A stretch of 64,000 bases of DNA from Varanus komodoensis (GCF_004798865.1 NW_025335568.1:3948852-4012851), one strand, 5' to 3'; numbered from the stretch's first letter, positions 47,098 through 58,170 are shown. Notes: generated from the sequence alone by a model not told the origin. A program made the numbers and translations.

Positions 47098-47159
47098 GCC
47101 TGGGCCGTTCAAGAGGCAGCGAATAAGCAAAGGCCCAAGCTGGTTCCGCCATATTTGCC

Positions 47160-47275
47160 GCACTAGAACTTCATCATCCCCGGTCAGGAGGGCTGACGGC
47201 CTTGTTGGCTGGGGATCATGGGAACTGTAGTCCGGCACTGGAGGGCCTGAAGTGGCGCATGGCTGGAATAGGGAA
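47160..47275. repeat. Palindromic dispersed repeat fragment
   Basis: 'ggctggggatcatgggaact' and 'gtagtccggcactggagggc' form the right half of the palindromic family. The left half is degenerate. Confidence 0.45.
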
Positions 47276-48159
47276 CCCTGTCCGACAAAGGCCGGCGGAG
47301 TAGCCCAGTTCCTCCGTCACCTCTCCGTTCTCAGTCCCATGAAAACCCCGACGCGTTCCAAGCCTGGATAAAACCACAGAAGGAATGCGTAACGAACTGC
47401 CGGAAAAATGGCGCCTGGATGCAAAGACTTTAGTGGCAGTCGCCGGCATGTTTCTGTAAAGGTGGTGAACACATTTGCATGGAAAAGCTCCTCACGAGAT
47501 ACGTGTAGGGATCGCCGATCCTCAGAAGGAAGCCTTCAAGCAGGGTCAAACCGGTGTGCTTTTCTGAAGCAGTGCGTGAGAGGTAAAATGAACAGTAAGA
47601 TGGAAAAAGCTCTGGGTGGCATATCCATATCTGTTAATATAAGATATATTGTAGTTCACGGATGAATGGATTTAGTGAAATCCATTCTGTGTGCATTTTG
47701 CAGAATTTCAGGCAGGGTTCGTTCCTTGCTGCCTCATGGATAGAACCTGATTTTGCACAAATGTCTTTGTACACATTTGAACACATTCGCACTTGTAGAA
47801 ATGCAGGAATCCACCCCAGGTACACCTTTTCCTGCTTTAGTCTTTGTTTTTTTTTGGGTGAGGGGGAGAGTTTGGCCAGTTTTTTTTTTTTCCCTATGAC
47901 TAAATTTGGGTGAAATTACAGAAAGTAACAAAACTGGTCCACAAGTCCGTACAACTCACAAAAGATGGTTGCAGGTTTCTCTGACTTTTTTAAAATAACG
48001 TAAAATCCCTTCTACTAATAGAAAAAGGAGGAAGAGAACAAGGGTTGTACTCTTGAAAATTTGTGAGGAAATGCATGGTATTTACCAGGATTTTCCGGGC
48101 CCTGACTGTGGCCTGTAGCACAGCTAGTCTGCCTGGGTCTTCAGAGTCCAGAGCACCTG

Positions 48160-48476
48160 CAGCCAAGATATTAGGAGGGCGAGTACCCGGAGCAGGGCCT
48201 TCTCTGCGGTGGTGCCTCATCTATGGAATGCGCTCCCCAGAGAGGTCCGCCTGGCGCCGTCATCATTTGCTTTTCGGCGCCAGGCCAAGACCTTTTTATT
48301 TAAAAGTTATTTTAACTGTAAATTTATTATTATTGTATTTATAGATTTTAATATATATAACAGAGATGGTACCTGTTTTTAAATTATTAATTTTATATGA
48401 ATGTTGTGAGCCGCCCCGAGGATTTGTTGCGATGGGGGCAGCATAGAAATGTTTTAAATAAACAAATAAATAAAAT
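48160..48476 (+). mobile_element. L2-type LINE 3' end, sense orientation
   Basis: Covers the last coding part ('tggaatgcgctccccagaga', 'ggtccgcctggcgccgtc'), the 'caagacctttttatt' block, an A/T-rich stretch and the tail 'gtgagccgccccgaggattt' ending in aaataaacaaataaataaa. 48183-48300 is close to the reverse complement of 52720-52837, with about a dozen differences in 118 bases, so both belong to one subfamily. It ends 120 bases before the next exon. Confidence 0.8.
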
Positions 48477-48596
48477 AGTGTGGTCCTGGCAGCTTTTTCC
48501 AAGTGTGAAGAAAGCTGAGCCAAGTCCCAATGTTTTAAATGTCTGGAACAAACCTTCTACGTTTGCCTTCACCGAGACTTTTCACTATTGTTCCAG

Positions 48597-48703
48597 CCCA
48601 TATTTGCATGCCAGAGTTCGCGAAATCCTTTCCGATTGTGCCTTACCCATTTCTGTCCTAACCTTCTCCATCATTGGATCATATTTCTTCAAGGAAATAA
48701 AAA
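48597..48703 (+). CDS. SLC4A11: SLC4A11 exon: transmembrane helix 7 ([20 protein letters not shown])
   Basis: Begins after ctattgttccag and ends before gtaagt. Window residues 465-500 plus one base of a Met codon. The translation is [20 protein letters not shown] then [28 protein letters not shown] is identical in human and corresponds to the V...SDFG.PI motif of other SLC4 proteins, at the cytoplasmic start of a core-domain helix. The exon is 107 bases. Confidence 0.97.
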
Positions 48704-50790
48704 GTAAGTTGACATCTTTACTGTTCTTAGTTTACTAATAGAAAGGAAGAAGGCAGGGTGTTGAGAATCAACAACCCCCACCTGGTCCTGAAGAGCTCCA
48801 AAATCCCATCTCAAAACTTGTTCTGGCCAGTTTTTTCTTCCATTGATTAAAGCACGCTCGTGCACATTTTTCCAAGCTCTGCCTTTTAGGCGCATTTCTG
48901 AAATGTACACATTTCTTTTGAATCATAGCAGAAGCTCAGAAAGGCACAGATCTTAACCACAGACTCCCTTTACCTGAGTAGATCCCGGTCAAACAATGAA
49001 CTGCAACATTTTTTTTTTTAATCCACACTCTGAAGAGTTTCCAAAACCCCAAAGTGTGAACATTTGGCCTCTCCTGCCTGTTTAATTACACCCCAAGTTC
49101 ACAGTCAGGATTAATTCGTGGATTGAGCTAATCAAATGAGCTGGTCTTAACAGACTTTTTTGTCCTGAGAGTTATTCCCTTCTGTAATTTATTTTTAATG
49201 TAATTAAAATGGCTTTCTTTCTCCCTCATTAAAGAGTTGATCCCTTTGATTATTGTGGCAGGGAACAAAAGGGCTACATAATTATGGGAGGCAGGAAGTA
49301 CTGTCAGCAGATGCAAGTGGCGATGCTTTTGACCTGCGCTTTTTCCCCTGCTACTTTATATTTTCCTAATTAAAACGTGCTAATGGTTTGGAACATCTGG
49401 TAGGATTATCAGATACACAAGGCAATTTTTAAAAATTACCCAGCGTCCCCTTGGCTCAATGGATCACCTTTTCCAAATCAGGAAGGGAGAAAGGAGACAG
49501 TAATCACTTGTCCTCGTGATGACGCGGATGGGAAATGAATCGGAGCAAATTAAGAAATGCCTGCTCTGTCCCCCCCCCCCCCCCAGCGACCCGCATTCCA
49601 TCCATTCAGAATGGGAAAGTGGCCGGTTTTTCTGTGTGCGCGGCAATTTCCTGAATGGCACTTGCTCCCGTGCCACCTGTCAAGCGCGAGCTCCAGCGCG
49701 CCAAATCCCCATTGCGTAGCCTTCAAAGGATGGCCTTCAGAAATGCCTCAGCTGCTACGGGATTGCAGGGATGAAAGATTTAACTCTGCTCTTTGTCCTG
49801 ATGCCATCAACCACGTTCTGAGCCGCACCGTCGCTGCTGTTGTTTCCAAAGCCACAATCCCCCTGCGCAAGAAAAAGCCAAAAGCCACCCAACAGACGGT
49901 CTTTTTCCCGTGCTCAGAGAATGAAGAAAACATGTTGTGTGCAGGTTTATGAGAACAAGGCTGAGCTTACAGGATTGTCTGGGATTTTTCCCATCGCTCT
50001 GACCTAGCAACAGGAGCTCGATGCAGGAAGTCTGGCAGAATTAAGGGACGATTTGCCCTCGAATCAGTTCTGAGTTTGCGAAGTGAGAGCCGAGCATCGT
50101 CCTTGCTCACAGAACTCTGCCTCTCTTTGCCCCAAGCTTTCTTAACTTCGCCCATATAATTGGCGAGGGGGTAATTTTGTTGCCCCTCTTGTAAAATAAT
50201 TGGGAATCAGCAGTCCTTGCTGATTTACCGCAAAGCACTCGGAGATCCTCAGTACTGAACTCAGGGACTGAACTTCTGCCCGCTCCGTACAGGAGGGCTT
50301 CCTTCTTTGGCCAGTTCCAGGCCAGTCCAGTCCAGTCCAAGGAGAGGCACCTCTTTGGCTAGATGGCTGCAATATAGATACTGAGGAGCGGGTTCTGAGC
50401 GGGTTTAGGGGTGGAAGGGGGAGGTCTGGTGTTGGTTCCCCATCGAGGAACTCGGAGGGGTCTGGAGAGACCTTGACCAAACGGCACTGTTGCCTGGAGC
50501 GCCAGTCTTGGAAATGGGCTATGCAGCAGCCGACCGACTGCCGTACGGTGATGCCGCGCAGCCAGCGCGTTGCCCCGGCCCGTAATCAAGTAGGCAGGCC
50601 CAGTTTCCACCCTCTGCAGTGCAGACCAGAACTGTGAACAGTAAGCGAGGAGGTCCAGGCCCCCGGCAGTGAGTGGGTTCCCACAGCCTGTTTTCTGGAT
50701 TCACACACACCGAGCGTCCTCCAAGCCTTCCCACGGGAGTCTCCAGGCCGGCTCTGGTGAGGCAGCCTTCTTGTGCTTGTGCTTTTGCAG
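48704..50790 (+). other. 2.1 kb intron
   Basis: No mobile element recognised. 49080-49400 is an AT-rich block dense in TAAT/ATTA cores, resembling regulatory DNA. A 14-15-base poly-C tract lies at 49571-49585. 49600-50790 shows nothing recognised. Confidence 0.75.
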
Positions 50791-50959
50791 TGTCTAAATT
50801 CAACTACAACCAGTCGGAGAGCCTGTTTGTGCTGGCGCCTCTCTGGGATCTCTCCGTCGGACCCGTCATGAGCGCGATGGGCTTGGGGTTCCTGCTGTCC
50901 ATGCTCTTCTTCATCGAGCAGAACATTGTGGCGTCCCTCACAAATGCCCCAGAGAACAG
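50791..50959 (+). CDS. SLC4A11: SLC4A11 exon: transmembrane helix 8 ([20 protein letters not shown])
   Basis: Begins after gtgcttttgcag and ends before gtatag. Window residues 501-556 plus two bases of an Arg codon. The translation is [38 protein letters not shown], then [19 protein letters not shown] with the next exon's first base. FIEQN...NAPEN is the SLC4 FM[ED]Q.I....V...E. region, between the core and the gate. The loop LWDLSVGPV differs from human IQSLSLRAV. An NQS sequon is present, but its side of the membrane was not established. Confidence 0.97.
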
Positions 50960-51910
50960 GTATAGCTTTTGTCCGTAATCGCATCGGTTTCACTGCCTTT
51001 GTTGATAGTTCTTCCACTTCGAGCCTCCGATGGCCACAGAGAGAGCGGTGGGAGCATCCTAGCCAGCTTTTGCTCCCTTAAGCATGAGGACTAGATACTT
51101 AGTATTCTGGCACCTTGGTTTTGATTAAAGCAATGCCTAAGGTGAAAGCTCGTGTGTGCTCGGAAAGAAACAAGGCCTGCGGACCTTTCACATCTTCCTG
51201 AATTAGAGCTCGCTTTCCCGCCTGCCCCATTTCTTGTGTAATTTTTATCTCTTACCTTTCCCCTACAAATCAGGATCGAAGCCACTAAAATCGCATTCTA
51301 AAAATTATAAGCACGAGCTGCTAACTCAGTAACCAGTTAAAAGGACAGTAGCACAGCTGGCTTGTTGACTTCCCGCTCCGTAGTGCTAGCAAATGATGGT
51401 TCAGAAAAATCATGTCCTTAAATAAAGACAGAGCATTTCTTCTCAGCAGTTGCATGGATTACAAACAACTAATCCACACACATTTTGAAGCAGTATATAT
51501 AGCAAGAGTCCGTTTACTTCGCCCAGTGCTGACTGTAGAGTGGTCAGTGTTTTGGTCAGGGCAACAGAAGGATTTCCCTACCTGTGTTAAAGAAAGGGGG
51601 GAAGGATTAGGTCGACCCCGTTCTGCTCCAGGAAAAGCTGCTTTTGCATTCGGAGTGGGACTGCGCAACAGCGAAACCCGTCCCAGGATGCACCTGTATC
51701 TCTTTGCCAGCCAGCCTTTGATGCTCAGCACATTTGTGCCAGCTCCACAATCCCACAAGCCAGATGTACATCCTGCGTGTCCCCGACCAGGGCTGGCGCA
51801 TGAGTCACCTCCTCCAGCAAGCCTCCCTTTTCACTGCCATGAGCTCGCGGCTGCCCCTTCCAGCGCTGCTATTCTGTGGTTAAAACACTGCTAACAGGGA
51901 TTTCTTTCAG
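50960..51910 (+). other. Intron (0.95 kb)
   Basis: No repeat or gene recognised. The acceptor region (51870-51910) is ordinary. Confidence 0.8.
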
Positions 51911-52084
51911 GTTAGTCAAGGGAACTGCTTACCACTGGGACCTCCTCCTCGTGGCCCTGATTAACACAGGGCTGTCCGTCTTCGGGCTGCCCTGGATCCA
52001 CGCTGCCTTCCCTCACTCGCCGATGCACGTCCGTGCGCTGGCCTACGTCGAGGAGCGGGTCGAGAACGGGCACATCTACGAAAC
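51911..52084 (+). CDS. SLC4A11: SLC4A11 exon: transmembrane helices 9-10 ([20 protein letters not shown])
   Basis: Begins after gatttctttcag and ends before gtaagt. Window residues 557-614 plus two bases of a Thr codon. The translation is [59 protein letters not shown]..(Y/F)H.DLLL and GLPW..AA.P.S..H are signature motifs of all SLC4 transporters, and all their residues are present. The RALA.VEE...NG stretch is a cytoplasmic loop. Confidence 0.98.
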
Positions 52085-52189
52085 GTAAGTCGGGGCAACC
52101 ATCTGGCTTGGTCTCTGCTCCAAGGAGCAACCCCATTGTAAAAATCCAGCTGCCACATTCTTGACCCCCTCTCCACATAAAGAGCTGAT

Positions 52190-52192
<3 letters not shown>

Positions 52193-52237
<45 letters not shown>
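52193..52237. repeat. (TC)n microsatellite
   Basis: About 22 uninterrupted tc units, directly visible, passing into the tail side of the retroposon at 52197-52439. Confidence 0.99.
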
Positions 52238-52240
<3 letters not shown>

Positions 52241-52439
52241 GAATAAGTTTTATTTGAAATTATAATCCTAAACACAAAGAAAAACTAAAAACAGCACCAA
52301 TCCTCAGAAACATCGGACCTGCTGGGGCAGCCCCCACATTTTTTTTTCCATTTATGGTAACTTAAAAACATATTTAAATTTATACGAAGTCCCGTTTCTC
52401 TAGCCAATAATAAAAAGAGTCCCAAGTTTGATAGTAGTA
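52197..52439 (-). mobile_element. Small retroposon (probably L1-like 3' end) with GA-repeat tail
   Basis: On the minus strand it ends 'caaataaaacttattcaaaa' and passes into (GA)n, with AATAAA just before the tail. A 16-base near-duplicate with one mismatch flanks it: agagctgatccttctc at 52181-52196 and agagctgattcttctc at 52440-52455. These are the marks of target-primed reverse transcription. The body has no clear coding motif, so I call it L1-like only from its tail and A/T-rich style. A processed 3' UTR fragment is an alternative. Confidence 0.65.
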
Positions 52440-52526
52440 AGAGCTGATTCTTCTCCTTCATCCTGAACCAGCCCAGCCGTCTGGGATTCTAGAAAAGTAC
52501 GGGTGCCCTGGTATTGCCCTCCAGCA

Positions 52527-53085
52527 TTTATTTTTATTTATTTATTTATTTAGAAAATTTCTATGCTGCCCCATTTGCCGAAGCCTCGGGGCGGCTCACA
52601 ACATAAATCCATTAAAATGATATGAATTAACCATATAAAATAAGTTAACAATATAAAATAAGTTGCCCGGGCCAAAGAATAAAATAAATAAATACTATTA
52701 ACAGTTAAAATGACGTTTGAATAAAAAGGTCTTTGCCTGGCACCGAAAAACAAATAACGACGGCGCCAGGCGGACCTCTCTGGGGAGCGCGTTCCATAGA
52801 TTGGGCACCACTGCAGGGAAAGCCCTCCTCCGAGTACCTACCCTCCTAATTTCCTTCACAGAGGGTTCCCGGAGAAGGGCCTCTCCCGCAGATCTCAGGG
52901 GGCGGGCGGGCATATATGGACATAAGCGCTCGTTCAGGTAGCCAGGACCCAAGCCGTTTAGGGCTTTATAGGTCATCACCAACACCTTGAATTGGGCCCG
53001 GACTTCAATGGGAAGCCAGTGAAGCTGACGGAGGACTGGAGTCATCTGAACATAACTCCCCATTTCCTGGGATACTGAGCTCACT
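52527..53085 (-). mobile_element. L2-type LINE 3' end with open RT C-terminus
   Basis: The minus-strand frame 53084-52698 encodes TPVLRQLHWLPIEVRAQFKV, VMTYKALNGLGPGYLN and VPNLWNALPREVRLAPS then FLFKRHF, the standard C-terminus of L2-clade proteins. The A/T-rich 3' UTR and the 'gagccgccccgaggcttcgg' tail (in reverse) follow. 5'-truncated and without catalytic motifs. It is inverted relative to the 48160-48476 copy. Confidence 0.88.
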
Positions 53086-53866
53086 CTGCCCAGGGGTGGA
53101 GGGGTAAGTTTCTAACCAAACTAGTTAGCAAGTAGTTAGAAAGTCAGTCTCCATGCTTTCAACAGCATTCCCCCAAGCGTGGACGTGTGGGCCATTTGAT
53201 AATATTCACTATTCCGGGCAAACCTAAAGCCAGGCTGCTTCCAAACAAGGCTTTTATCATACTATCTGCCTGTCTCTATCATGTAATTGGGGGGGGGGGG
53301 CAATGGGGAGGGGTAGACACTGTCCTCTTCCATTAAAGGTAGCCTCAAAATAATCGGAGACGGGTCAGATCAATCAAAGGAAAGATGGATTTTGCTGCTG
53401 CAGATGGTAGCCGCGATGCGCCCTGCATCCGGAAGCCTTGCATGTAGACAAGGCCGGCAGGCTATTAAAAGCCCCGAGGGAGAGGTGTGCAGGGGCGGGA
53501 GGAGAAAATGAGGAAACGGAAGCACGGCGGGAAGGTGGGAGAGGAAGCGAGAGAAGTGGGGGCTCCTGGCTTTGAAGGGAGCAACAGAAGCGCGGGAGGC
53601 CCTTCCGTCGAGGGAAAGAGTCGCAGAGGTTTGGAGGCAGCTGCAGAAAAGCGGGCTTCCCCTTCTCTGTTTTGTGTGACTCGGTGTCCTCGGAGTGGGG
53701 GACGGAGACCCCACCGCTCTGGAGTTGTGCCCTGTGTCCGTACAAACCGGAGAGTTTGGAATGCTTGCAGAGAGCCGCTTGCCTTGCAGAGAAAACGTAT
53801 CCACAAGCAGCAGCAAATCCGGAAACCCGGCTTGGTCATAAACAGATAATTTTTCAAAAAATCCAG

Positions 53867-53885
53867 TGGCCACTAGGGGGCGCCC
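53867..53885 (+). promoter_or_regulatory. Strong CTCF-like site
   Basis: tggccactagggggcgccc matches the vertebrate CTCF core (CCA-C/N-TAGGGGGCGC) at essentially every constrained position. It is repeat-free and lies in the intron 13 CpG-bearing block. Binding is inferred from the motif. Confidence 0.7.
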
Positions 53886-54149
53886 CGGTGCGGCGCCTTC
53901 GTTTTGGTCAACATGGTTCGCTCTGATAGGGAATTAAAGGGGCTGGGGAAAAATGGCTTGATCAAGGGCTCTGTTGTGACATCACAAAGGCTAGGTAGAC
54001 CCTTCGGGGGGGGGGAGGGGTAGTCCGCCGGCTCCTGTTTGCAGGGGAAGGTGAGAAGGAGCTTACCTGTGCACTCAGGACCTGCTTCAGGGCCTTCGAT
54101 GCGCCATTCCTCACCGGGCCTGGCTCATTTCCGCCAGCTTCCTCTCCTC

Positions 54150-54240
54150 CAGATGTGTTGGAACACCACTCCTATTAGCCACAGCAAAAGGCCACTCTGG
54201 CTGTGGAGCATGGGAATTGGAGCCGCATCATGAAACATCT
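54150..54240. repeat. Palindromic dispersed repeat copy
   Basis: 'ctccagatgtgttggaacac' on the left and 'catcatgaaacatctg' on the right are degenerate inverted arms around 'ggctgtggagcatgggaatt'. Confidence 0.5.
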
Positions 54241-54360
54241 GTCGCCACGATGGCCAACCAGCTGTCTGCGGGGAGCCCAGGTGTAGGATCTGAGTGCAAC
54301 GGCACTCTCCTTCCCATGTTCCCCAGCAGCAGGCAGCTTCCTTGCCCCTTGAGTGTGCAG
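54241..54360 (-). mobile_element. CR1 (L3-like) 3' end fragment
   Basis: 'gatggccaaccagctgtctg' and 'cccatgttccccagcagcag' are the reverse of the 'gctggggaacatggg' and 'ctggttggcca' words of the CR1 L3-like 3' end. The fragment is short. Confidence 0.4.
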
Positions 54361-55672
54361 GTGAGAATAGCTGGGCGTTGAGCGATGCTTCAGAAGCCGG
54401 ATGCAGCAATTCCACACATGTGCACACACAATTTACTTTTGAAGAATGAAGTATGCTTTCAGCCAGGTTGGCCGGGTTGCCTGAACGGGCCTCTTTCACC
54501 TGCAGCTGAATGGAGGAGCTTCCAGAGGGACACTTTGTAAAGTAGTAACGCTGATTAACACAGTGATTTTTTCCTTAAGCAGAATGTCACAAGCCCCCCT
54601 TCGCAACCTGTCACGAAGCGATGTGTGTAATCCACACGGTTGCTTCTAATGCAGGCTTCACACAGTCTTGTTCTGAGATACCAATCAGGTCATCCGGAAG
54701 ACGCTCACAGCATATGGTTACCTGGGGCAACAGGTTTTTGCAAAAAGAGTTGCCGGCCTTGTTTCCGCTGAGCTTCTCTTTGAGAAACTCAAATTTTCTT
54801 CTCTTTGGGGATGCCGCAAAATGGAGAGAAATCCAGGCACTCCAAAATCAAGTTAGCTGCTGCTAGGAAGGGATTAAAAGGCAGGAAGGAGGATTTGGGC
54901 TGCTTGGAGATATTTTCGTTTTGCAGGCTGCAAATGACTTGAATTAGATTTAAGCTCTGAAGATGGGGAATGACGGAGGGAATAGCTGGAGCCAAGCGGA
55001 CTGGAAGCGCAGCAATTCTGCGGCAAGAGAAATGGGACCGTGCAATTTGTTCAGAGCTGCTCCTTCCTCATCACAGGAGCAGAGACCCGGGTGGAGAATC
55101 ACAGCTCCCTACTTGTTCAGCTGGAAATCTGGTTTAGCCTCACACTGGCCTTGGAGGTTCCTCCTGAATGCTTCCATATCCATGTTTGCCATTGCGCTTT
55201 AATGGTTATAAGCTTGCTTAAAGGCAGAAGGGAGGAAAACAGCATTCCTGGGGGGTGGGGTGAATACTTGGTTCATCTTGTGTGATTCCAGAGCTGCTCG
55301 GAGTATCTGACTCACCCTGGTCTTGAGTAAAATAAGATTGGTGGATAGCTGATTGATCAGAAAAGCCCAGAATTGCGAAAACACTTGTGATGTGCAGGAC
55401 ACGTCGCACGTACCTGCAGATCACACGCCTCTTGCCTCGAAGCGTGCACTGCCTTCCGTGGCGCATCAGGGCGCCCGGGGCAGCGGGAGGGGCGTGCAAA
55501 GCGGTGCGGTTTGGAGTCCTCACTCGCTCGGCCAGCCCCGTCCCTTGACGGGCCGGTGTTCCAGGGGCGCGTGCACAGAGTCTCGCGATTCCCCGCTGCT
55601 CTGCTCTGCGAGGGCAGAGCCGGGCACCTCTCTGCCCAGTGACGCCCGCTCTCGCGCCTTGTCTCTGGCCAG

Positions 55673-55868
55673 GATCGTGAGCGTGAAAGAGACCCGGCTG
55701 ACGACGCTGGCGGCCAACTTCTTGGTGGGCCTGTCGCTCCTGCTGCTGCCCTTCCCCCTGCAGCTCATCCCGAAGCCCGTGCTCTACGGGCTCTTCCTCT
55801 ACATCGCCCTGACCTCCATCGATGGCAACCAGCTCTTCGAGAGGGTGGCCCTGCTGCTCAAAGAACAG
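55673..55868 (+). CDS. SLC4A11: SLC4A11 exon: transmembrane helices 11-12 (KETRLTTL...[13 protein letters not shown])
   Basis: Begins after gtctctggccag and ends before gtaagc. Window residues 615-680. The translation is [69 protein letters not shown]......L[VI]GLS and PK.VLYG[LV]FL[YF].[AG]..S..G.Q are family signatures, complete here. The KETR motif includes positions hit by human corneal dystrophy mutations (from memory), and is unchanged. The exon is GC-rich (roughly 65 % by eye), like its flanks. Confidence 0.98.
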
Positions 55869-58170
55869 GTAAGCGTGCCACGGAGCTCGGCCGGCGGGAC
55901 GCAGCGCTCTGGCCAGGCAGCCCTCCAGCCTCAGTTTCCTGAGGAAGCTCATAATCATGAGTTGATTGCCACCGCCTGCAAAACACTGCCATTAAATAGC
56001 CCCCGGGTGCTTCCATGGCCCCCCTCCTTCCCCCCCTCGTTCACACCCTGTCTGTGGCTTGAATGAGCTTCCCCGGCAGGCGCTGGGCAGGTTGCCACCT
56101 GGGGGGTGCCAGCCAGAGAAACCCCAGGCCTCTGCTCCAGGGGTGGGGAAGGGGAGCTTTCCCCTCCTGGCGCGCCCGCGATCCTCCAAGGACCTCACGA
56201 CTGCAGGGGCGGCCAGCAGCCCGCAGCCTTTGAGTGGCGCGCCAGGGATGCTGCACCCGCCCAGCATGAGCCGGTGCGGAAGCAGGCAGACAGCTTCGAT
56301 CGTGTGGGTCTTCCCTTCGGCTCAGCCCAAGTCCCACCCGGTGGGGCCGGTCTGATGGGAACTCGCCCACTGCCGTCAGGATTGCTCGATGGCATATGCA
56401 GTCCCCGTGCCCACTGAGGCTTTGTGTGGGGAAGTAGCTGAGAGGCCGGCAGAGAGAGAGACGGATCGATACTGCAGGAAACGCGCCACACGGAAAAAGC
56501 CTCTCTCGACCTGCAGCCAATCCATCAGCCCGGCAGTCCATCTCGCAGTGGGACGTCTTCTGTCTGTCTGCAGGAGGGATGAGATGGGTTGGCTTGTCCG
56601 CAGAGGAAGCTCCCTGAGCCTTCCTAAAGTTCCGTCATGCCGGGGTTTTGCCTGCTTCTGCTCGCAAGCTGCACTGGGGGCCATTCCTGGGTGTCCAAGA
56701 CATTTCGGGATGGGCTTTGTGCGGCCTCTAGAGCAAGCCCCTGGACTTGGGGCCCTCGGTTGCCACGATAGTCAAACGGTAGAGAGCCGTTCCCATTCTG
56801 TCCGCATGCTCTTGTATGTGAGAATGTGATACCATACTGGTATTTTTCAGAAGTACACATCAGTGGGTGCACATCTGTGCATATTTTTAAGTGTGCACTT
56901 TTGGGGTTTATGCCCACATGGACCAGAGCGCATGTGTGTGCACATTTAGGAAATACACACATTTTTCTTCAGGTATTTTTAAAATGTGTACCCATTGGGT
57001 GCTCCCCTTAAAAAAGGGGGAGGGGGATGCATCGCAAGATAAAATTAAGGGTTGCTGACCTCAGACTGCATTTGGGTCTAAGAAGGTACAAATCAGCTAA
57101 GTCCAGAAAAACAAAAGCGCATCTTGAAGCAGGTTTCATACATCACAAATTCTGGATCCTGGCCACTGCCTTTGGGATGCTGCCAGCCTCAAGCCTCGTA
57201 GTCCAAGACTTTGCATCCTCACAGCAGAAATTATCCGTACTCTTGATCACTGAAGGTTTTGTGATCGCATTGCGTTTATATCCTTCCTGCGAGGAACTCA
57301 CGGCGGCACATGAAGCGCCTTTCCACTCCATTTTCAGCCTCACAACCTCCCTGTGAGGTAGGGTAGCCTAACCCTAACCAGGACCAGCCCCTGTGACGAG
57401 CATTACCAGTTGCATTTCACTGGTGGTGGCCTTTGAGTGGCTGCACAGTCCGTCCCGTGACTTCTTCGTGGTGCCAGGTTGGCTTTTTGGCACGCCACAA
57501 CGGCTACGAATTGGAGGGGCAGCGTAGCAGAGAGGGGCTTGTGAGGAGCAGCTGTGAGGCACACGCCCCCAGGGGGTTGCCCTGAAGGAAGCAGCTGGGC
57601 AGGTGTGGGAATCCGGACTCCAGCTCTCGCTTTCTCTGCGAGCACATCAAAGCCGCTCACAGGATGCGGCTGGGCGGCAGAATATCTGGTAGAGTTGGCA
57701 CTTGGTTCTAAACCGTGCAAACCTAGCGCTCCGCACCTTGGACCTGGGCACGGATTCCCTTTGGTCTCACTGCAAGGGGTGGTTCATCCAACGCAGGGGT
57801 GTCTTCAGCCCATGCTGGGAGCAAAGCTTCTGGGAGCTCTGCCCCCCTGTTGGGTGGGGCTGGAGGCAAAGTGGGGAGGCCAGGATAAGCAACTGCGGAC
57901 ACAGCCTTGGAAGAGGCATTTTGCAAGCAGGTGAGCAAATGGCAGCAGCCAGTAAGCCCACGGGACAGCCATCGGAGGACCGGGGATGGGCCAGGGGAAG
58001 GCATGGCCATTTTGCGAAGCCTGGCGGGCCAAATCGGAACCCCGCGCAGGCTGAATTTGGCCAGAGGGCCCAAGATTCTACGCAGTCCAACAGCAGGCGA
58101 GATGGCCACTTCCTGGTCTGAATTGCAGGCATCCCTCCTGGCCTGCTAAGCAGTGTGTGTGTGTATGTTT

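Larger units (their letters stand above)
45661..48596 (+). other. 2.9 kb intron with hAT MITE and L2 copy
   Basis: Contains a SINE head (46448-46530), a hAT MITE (46700-47097), a palindromic-family piece (47160-47275) and an L2-type copy (48160-48476). 45661-46440 and 47280-48150 hold nothing recognised, except words shared with 43560-43840 near 47690-47810. Confidence 0.75.
52085..55672 (+). other. 3.6 kb intron
   Basis: Holds a (TC)n tract and small retroposon (52193-52439), a reverse L2 copy (52527-53085), a poly-G tract (53288-53300), a CTCF-like site, palindromic and CR1-like fragments (54150-54360), and a GC-rich 300 bases before the acceptor. 54360-55350 shows nothing I recognise. Confidence 0.75.

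Noticed and set aside
55353-56066. 237-codon open frame around an exon
   Set aside because: Only 55673-55868 is coding; the frame extends by chance into introns on both sides of canonical splice sites.
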